NCBI GenBank assembly: GCA_934667125.1
Contig: CAKULF010000007.1
Location: forward strand, 17,225-81,224
DNA from: an uncultured Candidatus Melainabacteria bacterium
GTDB lineage: Bacteria > Cyanobacteriota > Vampirovibrionia > Gastranaerophilales > Gastranaerophilaceae
Direction: 5' to 3'
DNA: 64,000 nt
Shown here: piece after piece, positions 1-8,813 of the stretch
How positions within the stretch are numbered: the stretch's first letter is position 1
Layout: the number at the start of each line of letters is the position of its first letter
The notes under the pieces: generated by a model
The model's input: only the letters and a program-made list of their open reading frames with translations
What the model was told of the DNA's origin: nothing
Databases searched by the model: none
Made by a program: the position numbers and the translations under genes

Positions 1-1285
1 TTTTTCTTTTTTCTTTTGGTTCTGTTTTCTTTTTCTTAATGCCAAAAAGAAAAAGAAAATGAACAAACTAAAAGCGTAATCTATAGCCGAAGAGGGATTG
101 GAAGTTTTGGCTATAGATAAATTTTTTGTTACAAATTCTTTGATAGCTGGTTTTATCTTTTTTACAAGAATTATGTTTAAAATAATTAATGATAGAGTTT
201 TTTAAATCTCTTTGATAGCCAGTTTTTATTACAAAAATTATGTCTTTAATGGTTAATGCTGAGATAGATTTTAGCTATCGAAGATTTACTTATTTTGTAA
301 ATTTCGTTTAGTTTTAATAATCTAAAGACCCTGAAACGGGGTTCAAGGCGACGTTCGAGAGAGGACGTTGGGGTAGCTATGAGTGTTGAATAATTGTTGG
401 ATTAGTAAATCCAACCTACGATTTTAGGGATTTCTTTGATAGCCAAGGTTTTTCATTTTTTTGTTTTGCATTCAAAATTCTTTGATAACTAGGTTTTATC
501 TTTATTTTTATAAGAATTATGTTTAAAATAATTAATTACAGAGTTTTTTGAATTTCTGCGATAACCAGTTTTTATTACAAAAATTATGTCTTGAATAGTT
601 AATGCTGAAATAAATTTTGGCTATCGAAGAATTAATTACAATAAAATTAATCATCCAAACTTTCGCATTTCATTTGTTCATTTTTCTTTTCTTTGTTCAG
701 ACGCCGATCAAAGAAAAGAAAAACAGAACCAAAAATTTCTTAGCTCTTGGCGAGGAACGAGCCTTAGAGATAAGTTATGCTGTGCAGGAAAAGAAAGACG
801 GCTTTGGGCTTATGCTTTTGTTAAAATTAATTTCTCAAAATGTTCAAAATGAGCAAAGCTAAACGGAAGTCATTCTTTAGTTATTGTTGGGAAGCTAATA
901 ATTGCCTTGAAGCAGCGTTTAGCTTTGCTTTGAACTTTGTCGGTGAAATTAATTTTAACAAAAGCAAATGTTTATATGTCGAATTGGAAATTCGACCGTC
1001 GCAAGGATTTTGAGTTACGCAATTAAAAAACATCAAAACAATTGGCTATCGATAAATTTCTATTTTAAGAAGTTCTTTGATAGCTGTAGAGTTGTTTTAA
1101 TTTGTTTTTATTCAAAACATGTTGTTTGAATGATGGATTTCGGACTAAAATTTTGACTATCAAAGAATTGCTTATTTTCTAAATTTAGTCTAATTCTCAA
1201 CGACCTGAAGACCCTGAAACAAGTTCAGGGTGACGGGTTTCTGGGATTAACGTTTTAGAGGGGCATAAAGGATAAATCTGTCAAT
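1..1285. repeat. Non-coding region of degenerate dispersed repeats
   Basis: No convincing gene lies here. Two copies of a unit of about 150 bases (roughly 134-283 and 476-629) begin with TTCTTTGATA and end with GGCTATCGAAG or a close variant. A third, shorter and more diverged copy lies near 1073-1165. The T/C-rich tract at 1-60 is roughly the inverted complement of 676-740, which also carries AGAACCAAAA. A hairpin-forming TTGGATTAGTAAATCCAA sits at 397-414 and recurs near 63424. ACCCTGAAAC-type palindromes at 325-353 and 1207-1236 recur inverted at 63508-63537. The only ORF (617-862) runs across repeat sequence and is not credible. Confidence 0.75.
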
Positions 1286-1918
1286 CTAACGCACAAAATT
1301 CGTATAAATCACCTTCTCTTGCTTTGGAAGTTCAACCCCAGCCTTTTCGCCTGCTTCTTTCAGTTTCAAAAACCAAGCCATATTTCTTGCCAAAAAGCGC
1401 ATATTTTGCAAGCCCTCTAAATCTTTTTCAACTTCTTCCTTGGCTGCCCCATGCACCATATTCCAGTATCTTCCTGAAATAATCGGCATTTGAGTTATTG
1501 TAAAATATTTATTTAGTTGGTCTAATGTTGCCGTTGTTCCTGCTCTTCTAGCGCTAACTATTGCACTAGCCGGTTTAAATTCAAACGCTTTTTTGCCGCT
1601 TGAGGAATTAACAAAAAAAGCTCTATCTAAAAACGCAGTAATAGAGCCGCTTGCAGAAGCATAATGCACAGGAGAGCCAAATATAAAGCCATCAAAGCCG
1701 CAAGCATAATCTACAAAAGCATTGACTTCATCATCTATAACGCATTTTCCGATTTTTCGACACGCATAGCAAGCCTTGCAGGGCAAAACTCCCTTATTGC
1801 CAATTTGATAAATTTCAGAATCTATGTTTTCTTCTTTTAAAGTTTTTGCTATTTCAACAAGCGCTCTATTCGTGCAACCATCAGCATGTGACGAGCCATT
1901 GAACAATAATACTTTCAT
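1286..1918 (-). CDS. Iron-sulfur flavoprotein / NADPH-dependent FMN reductase family
   Basis: A 210-residue flavodoxin-fold redox protein. The N-terminus has the phosphate-binding loop NGSSHADGCTNRAL of FMN_red enzymes. It is followed by a cysteine cluster, Cys47-x2-Cys50-x2-Cys53-x5-Cys59, typical of Isf-type flavoproteins that bind a 4Fe-4S cluster beside FMN. GSPVHYASASG near residue 100 is the second conserved flavin-loop region. The likely role is cytosolic electron transfer or reduction of quinones or nitro compounds; the physiological partner is not predictable. The ATG is preceded by a good AGGAG ribosome site. It is the last gene of a minus-strand cluster, with 8 bases to the HAD gene. 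Confidence 0.85.
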   Translation of the reverse strand: MKVLLFNGSSHADGCTNRALVEIAKTLKEENIDSEIYQIGNKGVLPCKACYACRKIGKCVIDDEVNAFVDYACGFDGFIFGSPVHYASASGSITAFLDRAFFVNSSSGKKAFEFKPASAIVSARRAGTTATLDQLNKYFTITQMPIISGRYWNMVHGAAKEEVEKDLEGLQNMRFLARNMAWFLKLKEAGEKAGVELPKQEKVIYTNFVR

Positions 1919-1926
1919 ATTCTCTC

Positions 1927-2538
1927 CTATTTTTCTAAAAATTTAATCAATTCCAAAGGATGATTTAAGCAATATTTTCCTTTTAAATTTTCATTTTCAT
2001 TTCCCCATTTTGCAAAAGCAAAATCGACATTTGCGCCATCTGCGCACATTTTATCATACACGCTATCCCCAATATAAAGAATATTCTTTTGATTAGCCGA
2101 CTCCATATACTTAATCAACGGTTCAGGATTGGGTTTATGATGAGTTGTATCATCAGCGCAAATTATAATTTTAAAATATTTATCTAAATTAAAATAACTA
2201 AAATCCTTTTTAAATTCATCTTTTGTTTTTGATGTCACTATTCCAAGGGTATATTTTTCTTTTAAATTTTCCAATAAATCCTCAATGCCATCAAAAATAC
2301 AAATAGAATTTTTATATTCATCCATTTTTTCTTCCCAAAGTTTAAGTGCGACATTGGGATTTTCAATTTTCAATTTTTCAAGAGCGGCAAGTCCCGTTAT
2401 TCCAAGGACAAAAAGAAGTTCAGAAGTTTCATAGGTTTTATTTGTCAATATTTTTAAAGTGTCCTTTAGGGCATTTATAATTGCGTTTTGGGTATTTATC
2501 AAAGTTCCATCAACATCAAAAACTATATGCTTATACAT
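1927..2538 (-). CDS. HAD-superfamily phosphatase (phosphoglycolate phosphatase-like)
   Basis: A haloacid dehalogenase-type hydrolase. Motif I is FDVDGTL near residue 8, with nucleophile and acid/base Asp. A helical cap follows, then motif II in the GIVTSKT region and motif IV GDSVYDKMCADGA, which binds Mg2+. Subclass I members of this size include Gph/PpaX-type phosphoglycolate or pyrophosphate phosphatases; the true substrate cannot be read from sequence. I chose the ATG at 2538 because GAGGTG lies just upstream. A longer in-frame start at 2559 would overlap the acetyltransferase further. The chosen start overlaps that gene's stop by 8 bases, suggesting translational coupling. Confidence 0.82.
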   Translation of the reverse strand: MYKHIVFDVDGTLINTQNAIINALKDTLKILTNKTYETSELLFVLGITGLAALEKLKIENPNVALKLWEEKMDEYKNSICIFDGIEDLLENLKEKYTLGIVTSKTKDEFKKDFSYFNLDKYFKIIICADDTTHHKPNPEPLIKYMESANQKNILYIGDSVYDKMCADGANVDFAFAKWGNENENLKGKYCLNHPLELIKFLEK

Positions 2539-3118
2539 TTTCACCTCTAACATCTTCAAAATATTTAATTACTCGGCAAGGATTTCCAACCGCAACGCAA
2601 TCATCAGGAATTGAGCGATTTACAACACTTCCTGCGCCAATAATGCTGTTTTTTCCTATTGTAACGTTGGGCAAAATCGTAACATTTCCGCCAATCCAAG
2701 TCCCATCTTTAATTTCAACAGGGTCAGCGCAAGTGTTAAAATAAATCGGGTCATTTTTTGCTCGATTTTTGATATATCTTTCTTCGGGCAAAATGGGGTG
2801 ATATGCCGTATATATCTTAACATCAGGCGCTATCATGACGGATGAGCCTATTTTTATTTTTTCGTTATCAATAAATGTGCAATTTGCGCCAACTATAACG
2901 TCATTTCCAATAAAAATATTCTTCCCAAAATCACAATAAAATTTCATATCTATTGTGACATTTTCGCCAATTGAACCTAATAATTTTTCCAAAATTTCTC
3001 GCTTTTTTGCGCTATCCTCATAATCAAGAAAATAGTATTCCCTTGTGAGTTTTCGAGCTTGAGCGTGAAGCTTTATAAGTTCTTTTGAATTTGTTTCAAT
3101 AAATTTATACTCTGACAT
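2531..3118 (-). CDS. Sugar O-acetyltransferase (LacA/NodL/Maa hexapeptide family)
   Basis: About 195 residues. The N-terminal helical Mac domain is followed by a left-handed beta-helix of isoleucine-rich hexapeptide turns (IGNDVIVGANCTF, IGSSVMIAPDV, IGGNVTILPNVTIGKNSIIGAGSVV). The loop containing TAYHP supplies the catalytic His of maltose/galactoside acetyltransferases. The ending AVGNPCRVIK is typical of the family. It transfers acetyl from acetyl-CoA to a sugar hydroxyl, for cell-envelope sugars or detoxification. The start at 3118 is preferred over 3148 because GAGGGAAAG precedes it. Confidence 0.87.
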   Translation of the reverse strand: MSEYKFIETNSKELIKLHAQARKLTREYYFLDYEDSAKKREILEKLLGSIGENVTIDMKFYCDFGKNIFIGNDVIVGANCTFIDNEKIKIGSSVMIAPDVKIYTAYHPILPEERYIKNRAKNDPIYFNTCADPVEIKDGTWIGGNVTILPNVTIGKNSIIGAGSVVNRSIPDDCVAVGNPCRVIKYFEDVRGENV

Positions 3119-3187
3119 CTTTCCCTCAACAAAAACAATATAACTCACGAGAAAGGAATATGTAAATAGTATAAAAATTATATTTTA

Positions 3188-3976
3188 TTAAAAACGAAGG
3201 TTTGAAATAGCTTTAGGGTTAAAAACCACACAACATGTATCAAATATGCTAGAAGAATTATATGCTAAATCACATCCGAACTCATCCATTATAATATGTC
3301 TTGAATATTCGTTTATCATTTGCGTTATAGCTTTTTCTTCAGGCTCTCTTAAACCATAAGAACACGACTCTAAGCCAAACATTTTTCTTAATTTGGTTAA
3401 TGTTTCAGAGCTCGTAATTTTTTCATAAAAAGGGGTGTTGATAAATGCGCAATTTCCCTCTAAATCACCTTTTAAAACACAACTTGAATATTGCAGAGCG
3501 CCGCCTTCTGATGGCGAAAAATAGAACCCTGGTCCATATTTTGTTCTTGCAATTTTTGCTGGGTCAAAACCCTCTTTAATAATTTTTTCGCCAATTTCTT
3601 TATAGCCCGTTGCGTGGAAAAATGTGCCTTTTAGCCTTTGTTTATCGGTAATTGAATTTTTAATTATTTCTCTTATAGATTTTTTAGAATTATTTTGCCC
3701 AACATCAACTCTAACGGTATCCATAAACTCAACAGCTTCTTTTTTAAGATTTCCTAAATCATCAAAAAATGTTGCTAATAACTTTTTATAATATTCTTCC
3801 GCCAGTTTATCTCTTTTTTCATAACTAACGGAATAATTAGTGCAATCAGCATATAGTCTTGTATTTGGCAATTGAGATTTAAGTTTTTCAAGTCCGGCAA
3901 CAACAACTTTAAAGTTTTTGCCTTTAAGATTATTAGGCAAAACACACAATTTAGGATTATACGCCGGAATTTTCAT
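3188..3976 (-). CDS. PARP-like ADP-ribosyltransferase-fold protein
   Basis: A 262-residue protein without recognised close relatives. The central part has the order of conserved elements of the PARP catalytic fold: FFHATG (His121 in the HG-T position), then GFD, then YGPGFYFSPSEGGALQYS (Tyr152 and Tyr163). The C-terminal strand CCVVFNPKAI resembles the PARP strand that usually carries the catalytic Glu. Here the residues before it are D-T-C-C, so the classical Glu is missing and only Asp246 lies nearby. It could be a mono-ADP-ribosyltransferase or an inactive NAD-binding variant. About 110 N-terminal residues have no recognised domain. There is no signal peptide. AAAGG precedes the ATG. Confidence 0.5.
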   Translation of the reverse strand: MKIPAYNPKLCVLPNNLKGKNFKVVVAGLEKLKSQLPNTRLYADCTNYSVSYEKRDKLAEEYYKKLLATFFDDLGNLKKEAVEFMDTVRVDVGQNNSKKSIREIIKNSITDKQRLKGTFFHATGYKEIGEKIIKEGFDPAKIARTKYGPGFYFSPSEGGALQYSSCVLKGDLEGNCAFINTPFYEKITSSETLTKLRKMFGLESCSYGLREPEEKAITQMINEYSRHIIMDEFGCDLAYNSSSIFDTCCVVFNPKAISNLRF

Positions 3977-4339
3977 CTTTACCTTTTAAAATTTCTATAC
4001 CTAATTATATAAAAACAAAATGTAAAATAAATTTGCTTTAAATAAGCTATTTTAGTTTATTTTCGAGTAAATATAACAATATATAAAACACTTCTAAAAT
4101 AATTATTAAGATATGTTTAGGTATGCCATAAAATTTTTAAAAACCTCTTGATTTATTATTTTTTTGTTTCAAAATAAGAATATGCAAAATTTAATTTTAA
4201 CAGCTATCCAATATTCTTGTTGTTGTTCTAAGTCATAAGAACTTAGAATTTTTTGCTGTTAATAATGTTTTAAGTTCTTAAACTCCGCTTCGTTTAAGGA
4301 CGATTTTTTATGTGCTAAAAATAATTAGAAAGAAGAAAA
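3977..4339. other. AT-rich intergenic region between divergent genes
   Basis: A 363-base divergent region between the ART-like gene (minus) and the F-K-G membrane protein gene (plus). It should contain both promoters, but no clear -35/-10 pair stands out in the AT-rich background. One hairpin is described separately. I see no small ORF with a ribosome site. Confidence 0.5.
4226..4254 (+). terminator. Hairpin with T-run in a leader region
   Basis: TTCTAAGT, a seven-base loop, ACTTAGAA, then six T. It looks like a weak intrinsic terminator, but no plus-strand gene lies upstream. It may therefore be an attenuator or processing hairpin in the leader of the gene at 4340. Confidence 0.3.
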
Positions 4340-5827
4340 ATGAAAATCAATAACTCTGTTTCAAACACCAAATCACCAAATTTCAAAGGTTTCAACCTTT
4401 CCCCACTTTCAAAAGCGCTATACACTTTAAGCAACAACGATATGTTAAACGCTTCTTTTATAGATATTTTCGCAATGGACACCCCTAGAACCATTGTTGA
4501 GTTTAAAAACAGAGGCAAAAACGCAGGGATTGAGATGGGCTTTAGAGAATATACGGGAACTTTTATAGCCGAATTTTCAGCGACGGTTTTTGCGCTTTTG
4601 TTTTCTAAACTTTTTGCAAAGAAAAACAAAAACATTAATCCGAATTCTTGGGCAACAAATAGCTCAATCGATACTTTGGCTTCAATTTATGAGTCTTCTA
4701 CTAAAAATCCTAAAGATTATGTTAATAATGTCTTAAATTCAATGCAGGGGCTAGTTGGGGGCGATTGGGTAAAATTTAAAAATGAAAAAGGAAACAACAT
4801 TGTTGAAAATATTACAAAATTAATTACAGATAAATCTCTTGATAAAAAAGCTCAAAAATCGCTTCTAGGGCAAGCTCAAGACGAAATTATTTCAATTTTA
4901 AAGGCTGATAATAATATCTCAATTAAAAACGGACAAAATGAATTTAGCGCAAATTTATCTCACGTTTTAAGGGATGTTGTTGATATGGGAAAAAATGTCT
5001 TTTTCAACGATAAAATCGACTATACGCAAGCTATAGACAAGCTTAAAACTTTAAACAAATCGAGAATACTTTTTGCGCTTCCTTTATCTATGGCTCTTGC
5101 AATTACAAATCAATATATTAATCGAAAATTAACCAAAAAGCGCACGGGGATTGATAATTTCGTCGGTGAAAACGATTATCAAAACAATGTTGATAATAAA
5201 AAAGAAACAAAAAAAGAAAAAGGGCTACTGTTGAAAAAGATTTTATCGGCAGGCGTGTTCTTATTTATGTTAAAAAGCGTGATGGACATCAAAAAACCTG
5301 AAGATTTAATTAAAAAGTTGTCGTTTGATGGGCCTGCAACCAGCGGAAACTTGATTAAAACAATTTATGGAACATTGATTTTAGGAAGAATTTTCGCTTC
5401 AAAAGATTCAACAGAATTAAGAGAAACAAACGTTAGGGATTATCTTGGGTTCTTGTCTTGGCTTGTTTTGGGCGGTTTTGTTGCAAAAGGTGGCGCTCAA
5501 ATAATGGATATGAAACAAGCAAATTTGTTTAATATTGCAAATAGCGGCAATAAAGGCGTTTGGCATTGGCTTAAGGATGTTTCTTTAAAATCTCAAAAAG
5601 AAATAATCGCAAGCGGAGTTGATGTTAAAAATAACCTTAGAAAGCTTAATATAGCGCAACTTATGGGTATGGGATACAGCGCTGTTATGCTTGGAGTATT
5701 GTTGCCTAAGTTAAATATTTGGATGACCAAAAGGAAAAAGACAAAACCCGAAAACAAAAGCTATAGTGTTTCTTTCACGATGAATGATTTTATGAAACAA
5801 ACGAAAAACGAAACTAAAATAAAATAA
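4340..5827 (+). CDS. Hypothetical membrane protein with N-terminal F-K-G motif
   Basis: 495 residues, no recognised domain. It starts MKINNSVSN and has Phe15-Lys16-Gly17, the short motif shared with several unrelated proteins in this window. Hydrophobic stretches near residues 75-92 (FIAEFSATVFALLFSKLF), 246-255, 300-315, 360-385 and 440-455 suggest several membrane segments, separated by Lys/Asn-rich polar regions. A weak purine-rich site precedes the ATG. The next gene follows after 45 bases without a terminator, so co-transcription is possible. Function unknown. Confidence 0.7.
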   Translation: MKINNSVSNTKSPNFKGFNLSPLSKALYTLSNNDMLNASFIDIFAMDTPRTIVEFKNRGKNAGIEMGFREYTGTFIAEFSATVFALLFSKLFAKKNKNINPNSWATNSSIDTLASIYESSTKNPKDYVNNVLNSMQGLVGGDWVKFKNEKGNNIVENITKLITDKSLDKKAQKSLLGQAQDEIISILKADNNISIKNGQNEFSANLSHVLRDVVDMGKNVFFNDKIDYTQAIDKLKTLNKSRILFALPLSMALAITNQYINRKLTKKRTGIDNFVGENDYQNNVDNKKETKKEKGLLLKKILSAGVFLFMLKSVMDIKKPEDLIKKLSFDGPATSGNLIKTIYGTLILGRIFASKDSTELRETNVRDYLGFLSWLVLGGFVAKGGAQIMDMKQANLFNIANSGNKGVWHWLKDVSLKSQKEIIASGVDVKNNLRKLNIAQLMGMGYSAVMLGVLLPKLNIWMTKRKKTKPENKSYSVSFTMNDFMKQTKNETKIK

Positions 5828-5872
5828 GCAAAAGCAAATTTTTATTTTTACACTTTTTATAACAACATAGCT

Positions 5873-7897
5873 ATGTTTATAAATTCAATTAATCCGATTA
5901 ATTCAAAATGTAGTACTGCTGTTGCCGCTTCTCGTTTTCCTGCTTACAAAAAAGTACAAGGCAAAAGCAGCTCTTACTATGAAGTAAAACCTCAAACGGC
6001 ACTGGATTGGGATTTTGATACGGCATATAAAGCGCTTGAAAATTTGATTGGCAAAAAACAAACTCAAGAAATATTTAACGGAAAACAAATCGCCTCGCCG
6101 CATTCAAAAGAACTCAACAGCGAATGGCTAAAACAAAGCAAAATCATAGGAATTAACCCCCGTGCTATTGGAACATATTTTGATATTGTAAAATATGCAA
6201 TGACTTTTCCTGAAGATTCAATCCATCTGTTGCCATTGTTTGAATCGGGCTGCCTTAATTCTTTATATGCGCCTTTAAATTTTAAATTGTCCAAAGAATT
6301 TATGGATGATGATTTAAGCAAAATAGGGTTCAATACCCCTGAAAAACAGCTGAAATTGGTGATTAATATATTGCACGCTTTAAATAAAAGTGTCGGAATG
6401 GATTTTCTTCAACATACCGATAGATTTTCGCAAGAAATTTTTATCAATCCTAATAATTTTATTTGGACAAAAATAGATTTAGAAAAAGGAGAAGAGCAGA
6501 AATATCCTGATGTTGAGCCTGATAGGATTGGAGAAGATGTAAAAGATAAAGTTATTGAATTTTTAAGAAACAATGGTAATGCAAAAGGCGAAAAAATTCC
6601 CGAAACCACTCTTCAAAAATTATATTCTTTAAAAGAAGATAAAATTAGAGAATTGCTTTTTGGAAACAGCAGCACCGAAGAACAAGAAAAAAGAAGAGTT
6701 GAATTAATGAATTATATTCGCTCTTTTGGCTTTGAAACAAAACCGATTAGCATTGATGACCCTCAAAGAAAAATTGTTTTTAAAAATATAAACATTGATG
6801 AATACACAACTTGGGCGGGTTTTACGGATAATTTGAATAATCGTATTTTTGGAAGCTTAACAGGATATAAGCTTTATCATCTTGATGAAAACGGATACGT
6901 TGATGCTTCAAGACCAAACTATAGCGCTTGGGAATTTATTTGCAGGAAAAATCTTGAATTTCAAAGTGAATATAATTTTGATTTTTTAAGGGCGGATATG
7001 GGTTATCTTCATTATAGTAATGACAAGAAAAACGATATACATTCATGCGTCAAGCACTATATCCAACAGCATGGAGCGCCCTATTTTGCTTCGCTTGGCG
7101 AAAGTTTTAGCGGTTATTCAGATATAAAAAACGAAGCACTAAGAAGAAAATCTTATGATGCCATCCTTGGAAATCTTCACTATGAAGAGGTTTATAACCC
7201 CGACTATAATTTTATTGTTAAAAGATATAATTTTGCTCCAGATTACAAAATTTGTGTTACATCCTTAACAGCAGACGCTGATCAAGCCAAATATAATAGC
7301 TATTTTGATGATTTTCAAAATAAAATAAGGGTTTTCTTTGGGCTATTTTTAAATCAGCCATCGTATATGGGAATGGGGCTTGAAACAAGAGATGTAAACC
7401 CGATAGAAAGCGCTAAATTGACTAAAGATTTTATTAACAATTGGGGTAATAAATTCTATGAATGGGGGCAAAATGACCACTTTTTTAATGTCATTTCAGG
7501 CATGAGATATGCTTTTGCAAAAATATCAAATAAACTTAAAAGTCAGCTGCATTATTGGCTAAATACAAGCGATAAAAGGGTGGCTTCTTGGCTTTATTAT
7601 GACAAGAAAAGTTCTATACCGAGTTTTATTTTTGTAGCAAATGCAGATACGAATAATAAAGATGAAGTTGAGGTTCAAAATCCTTTCGATACACCGATGG
7701 CAGAAGAATTTGGACGAGGAAAAAATTCGCTTGCTACAAAGAAAGTTTATTCCTCAAAAGATTGTAACTGTGAGGAAGGTCAGATTATTATTAAAGGGAA
7801 AAAATATAAAATAAGGAATTTGGCAGCCGGCGAATGCCGAATTTACAAAGTAATTAATCCTGAAATTATTGAAAAAATACAAATAGGTAATTTATAA
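5873..7897 (+). CDS. Divergent alpha-amylase (GH13)-family protein
   Basis: 674 residues. The conserved regions of the GH13 (beta/alpha)8 barrel can be placed in order: IHLLPLFESG with a following SLYAPL stretch (barrel start), VGMDFLQHTDRF near 178 (region I, Asp...His), FDFLRADMGY near 370 (region II, Arg-x-Asp nucleophile), LGESFSGY near 408 (region III, general acid Glu) and SLTADADQ near 466 (region IV Asp). It would hydrolyse or transfer alpha-glucans. There is no signal peptide, so a cytosolic role in glycogen or maltodextrin metabolism is more likely than secretion. The insertions are unlike standard amylases, so an isomerase or inactive homologue cannot be excluded. No Shine-Dalgarno is visible; TATAAC lies nine bases before the ATG. 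Confidence 0.55.
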   Translation: MFINSINPINSKCSTAVAASRFPAYKKVQGKSSSYYEVKPQTALDWDFDTAYKALENLIGKKQTQEIFNGKQIASPHSKELNSEWLKQSKIIGINPRAIGTYFDIVKYAMTFPEDSIHLLPLFESGCLNSLYAPLNFKLSKEFMDDDLSKIGFNTPEKQLKLVINILHALNKSVGMDFLQHTDRFSQEIFINPNNFIWTKIDLEKGEEQKYPDVEPDRIGEDVKDKVIEFLRNNGNAKGEKIPETTLQKLYSLKEDKIRELLFGNSSTEEQEKRRVELMNYIRSFGFETKPISIDDPQRKIVFKNINIDEYTTWAGFTDNLNNRIFGSLTGYKLYHLDENGYVDASRPNYSAWEFICRKNLEFQSEYNFDFLRADMGYLHYSNDKKNDIHSCVKHYIQQHGAPYFASLGESFSGYSDIKNEALRRKSYDAILGNLHYEEVYNPDYNFIVKRYNFAPDYKICVTSLTADADQAKYNSYFDDFQNKIRVFFGLFLNQPSYMGMGLETRDVNPIESAKLTKDFINNWGNKFYEWGQNDHFFNVISGMRYAFAKISNKLKSQLHYWLNTSDKRVASWLYYDKKSSIPSFIFVANADTNNKDEVEVQNPFDTPMAEEFGRGKNSLATKKVYSSKDCNCEEGQIIIKGKKYKIRNLAAGECRIYKVINPEIIEKIQIGNL

Positions 7898-7918
7898 TAA
7901 TTTAAAAGAGGAGGAAAA

Positions 7919-8311
7919 ATGAAACACAAGGTTAAATTGACAGTTATAGATAAAAAATTGTATCCAGAATTGCAGGAAAAATATTGCGCTGAGCCTAATT
8001 CAGGTGCTTGCCCTTGTTATAATGTCGGAGATGAATTTATTTTTGAAAGAGAAGATGGCAAGGACGATTTTTGGCACATGGGACTTGATACGCTTGTTAA
8101 AACGGATTTTGACAAAAACACTATCGCAGGCGGACCTGCTATGCCACATTGTTCCGAAGCGTGGGACGCTATTAGCCGATATATTTATACAGGACTTCAA
8201 GGCGGGAGCATTATGAAAGACTGGATGAGAGAGGAAAATACGATGATAACTTGTTGTTCCGATGGCACTCGTCCTGTTATTTTTAAGATTGAAAGGATTG
8301 ATGAGGAATAG
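7919..8311 (+). CDS. TIGR04076 family protein
   Basis: 130 residues matching the small cysteine-containing TIGR04076 family. KVKLTVIDKK opens the protein, CPCYNVGDEF follows, and the C-terminus is CCSDGTRPVIFKIERID. The conserved Cys residues (the CPC pair and the CC pair) and the DGxRPV motif are the family hallmarks. The biochemical role is not established; the cysteines suggest metal binding or redox. An excellent AGGAGG site sits six bases before the ATG, and the gene follows the amylase-like gene by 21 bases, so they probably share an operon. Confidence 0.75.
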   Translation: MKHKVKLTVIDKKLYPELQEKYCAEPNSGACPCYNVGDEFIFEREDGKDDFWHMGLDTLVKTDFDKNTIAGGPAMPHCSEAWDAISRYIYTGLQGGSIMKDWMREENTMITCCSDGTRPVIFKIERIDEE

Positions 8312-8373
8312 TTTTATACAAAACAATCAATTTATGCTATTGTAAAAGAAACTACGTGATACAAGGAGAGAAA

Positions 8374-8796
8374 ATGGGATTTTATATCAAAAAATCCAAG
8401 AATTTTGGGCCATTCAAATTAAATTTTTCAAAATCCGGATTAGGGTTATCATTTGGGAAAAAGGGTTGCAGGGTTGCTCTAAATAACAAAGGTGTTCAAT
8501 TAAATGCCGGCAAGAACGGGGTTTATTATAGAAAATCTGTTAGTTTGAATAAGTTGGCAAAAGGGAAAAATAGCGAAGAAATATTGGAAGAGCCATCTCA
8601 AAATAGTTCAAATTCAGCTAAATTTATCTTTTTTATGATTGATATTGCGGTTTTGATTTTTTGTTTTGTGATGTATAACGGCGAAAATAACGTCTATCTT
8701 GCTGTTGGGCTTGTTGCGCTTGTTTTTGTGCCTGTTTTTATTTTGAGCTTTATAATTGACGGATTTAAGGCATTAATTAAAATGTTCAAAGGATAG
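8374..8796 (+). CDS. DUF4236 domain membrane protein
   Basis: 140 residues. The first 60 match DUF4236: MGFYIKKSKNFGPFKLN, the FSKSGLGLSFGKKG glycine-rich turn, and GKNGVYYRKS. After a polar linker come two transmembrane helices (about 90-108 and 112-132). The start is taken at 8374 because AAGGAGAG precedes it at ideal distance; an in-frame codon at 8356 lacks this. Function of DUF4236 is unknown. The gene sits 62 bases after the TIGR04076 gene. Confidence 0.75.
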   Translation: MGFYIKKSKNFGPFKLNFSKSGLGLSFGKKGCRVALNNKGVQLNAGKNGVYYRKSVSLNKLAKGKNSEEILEEPSQNSSNSAKFIFFMIDIAVLIFCFVMYNGENNVYLAVGLVALVFVPVFILSFIIDGFKALIKMFKG

Positions 8797-8813
8797 TAAC
8801 TGCTGGAAAACAG

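Noticed and set aside
617..862. ORF of 81 codons in the repeat region
   Set aside because: No ribosome site; it runs through an inverted-repeat tract and has no protein-like pattern.
1..1285. CRISPR array
   Set aside because: The repeats are long, degenerate, few and unequally spaced, without unique spacers of constant length; no cas genes occur in the window.
4315..4635. Minus-strand ORF over the start of the F-K-G membrane protein gene
   Set aside because: It is the shadow of a hydrophobic coding region and has no ribosome site; it would occupy the divergent promoter region.
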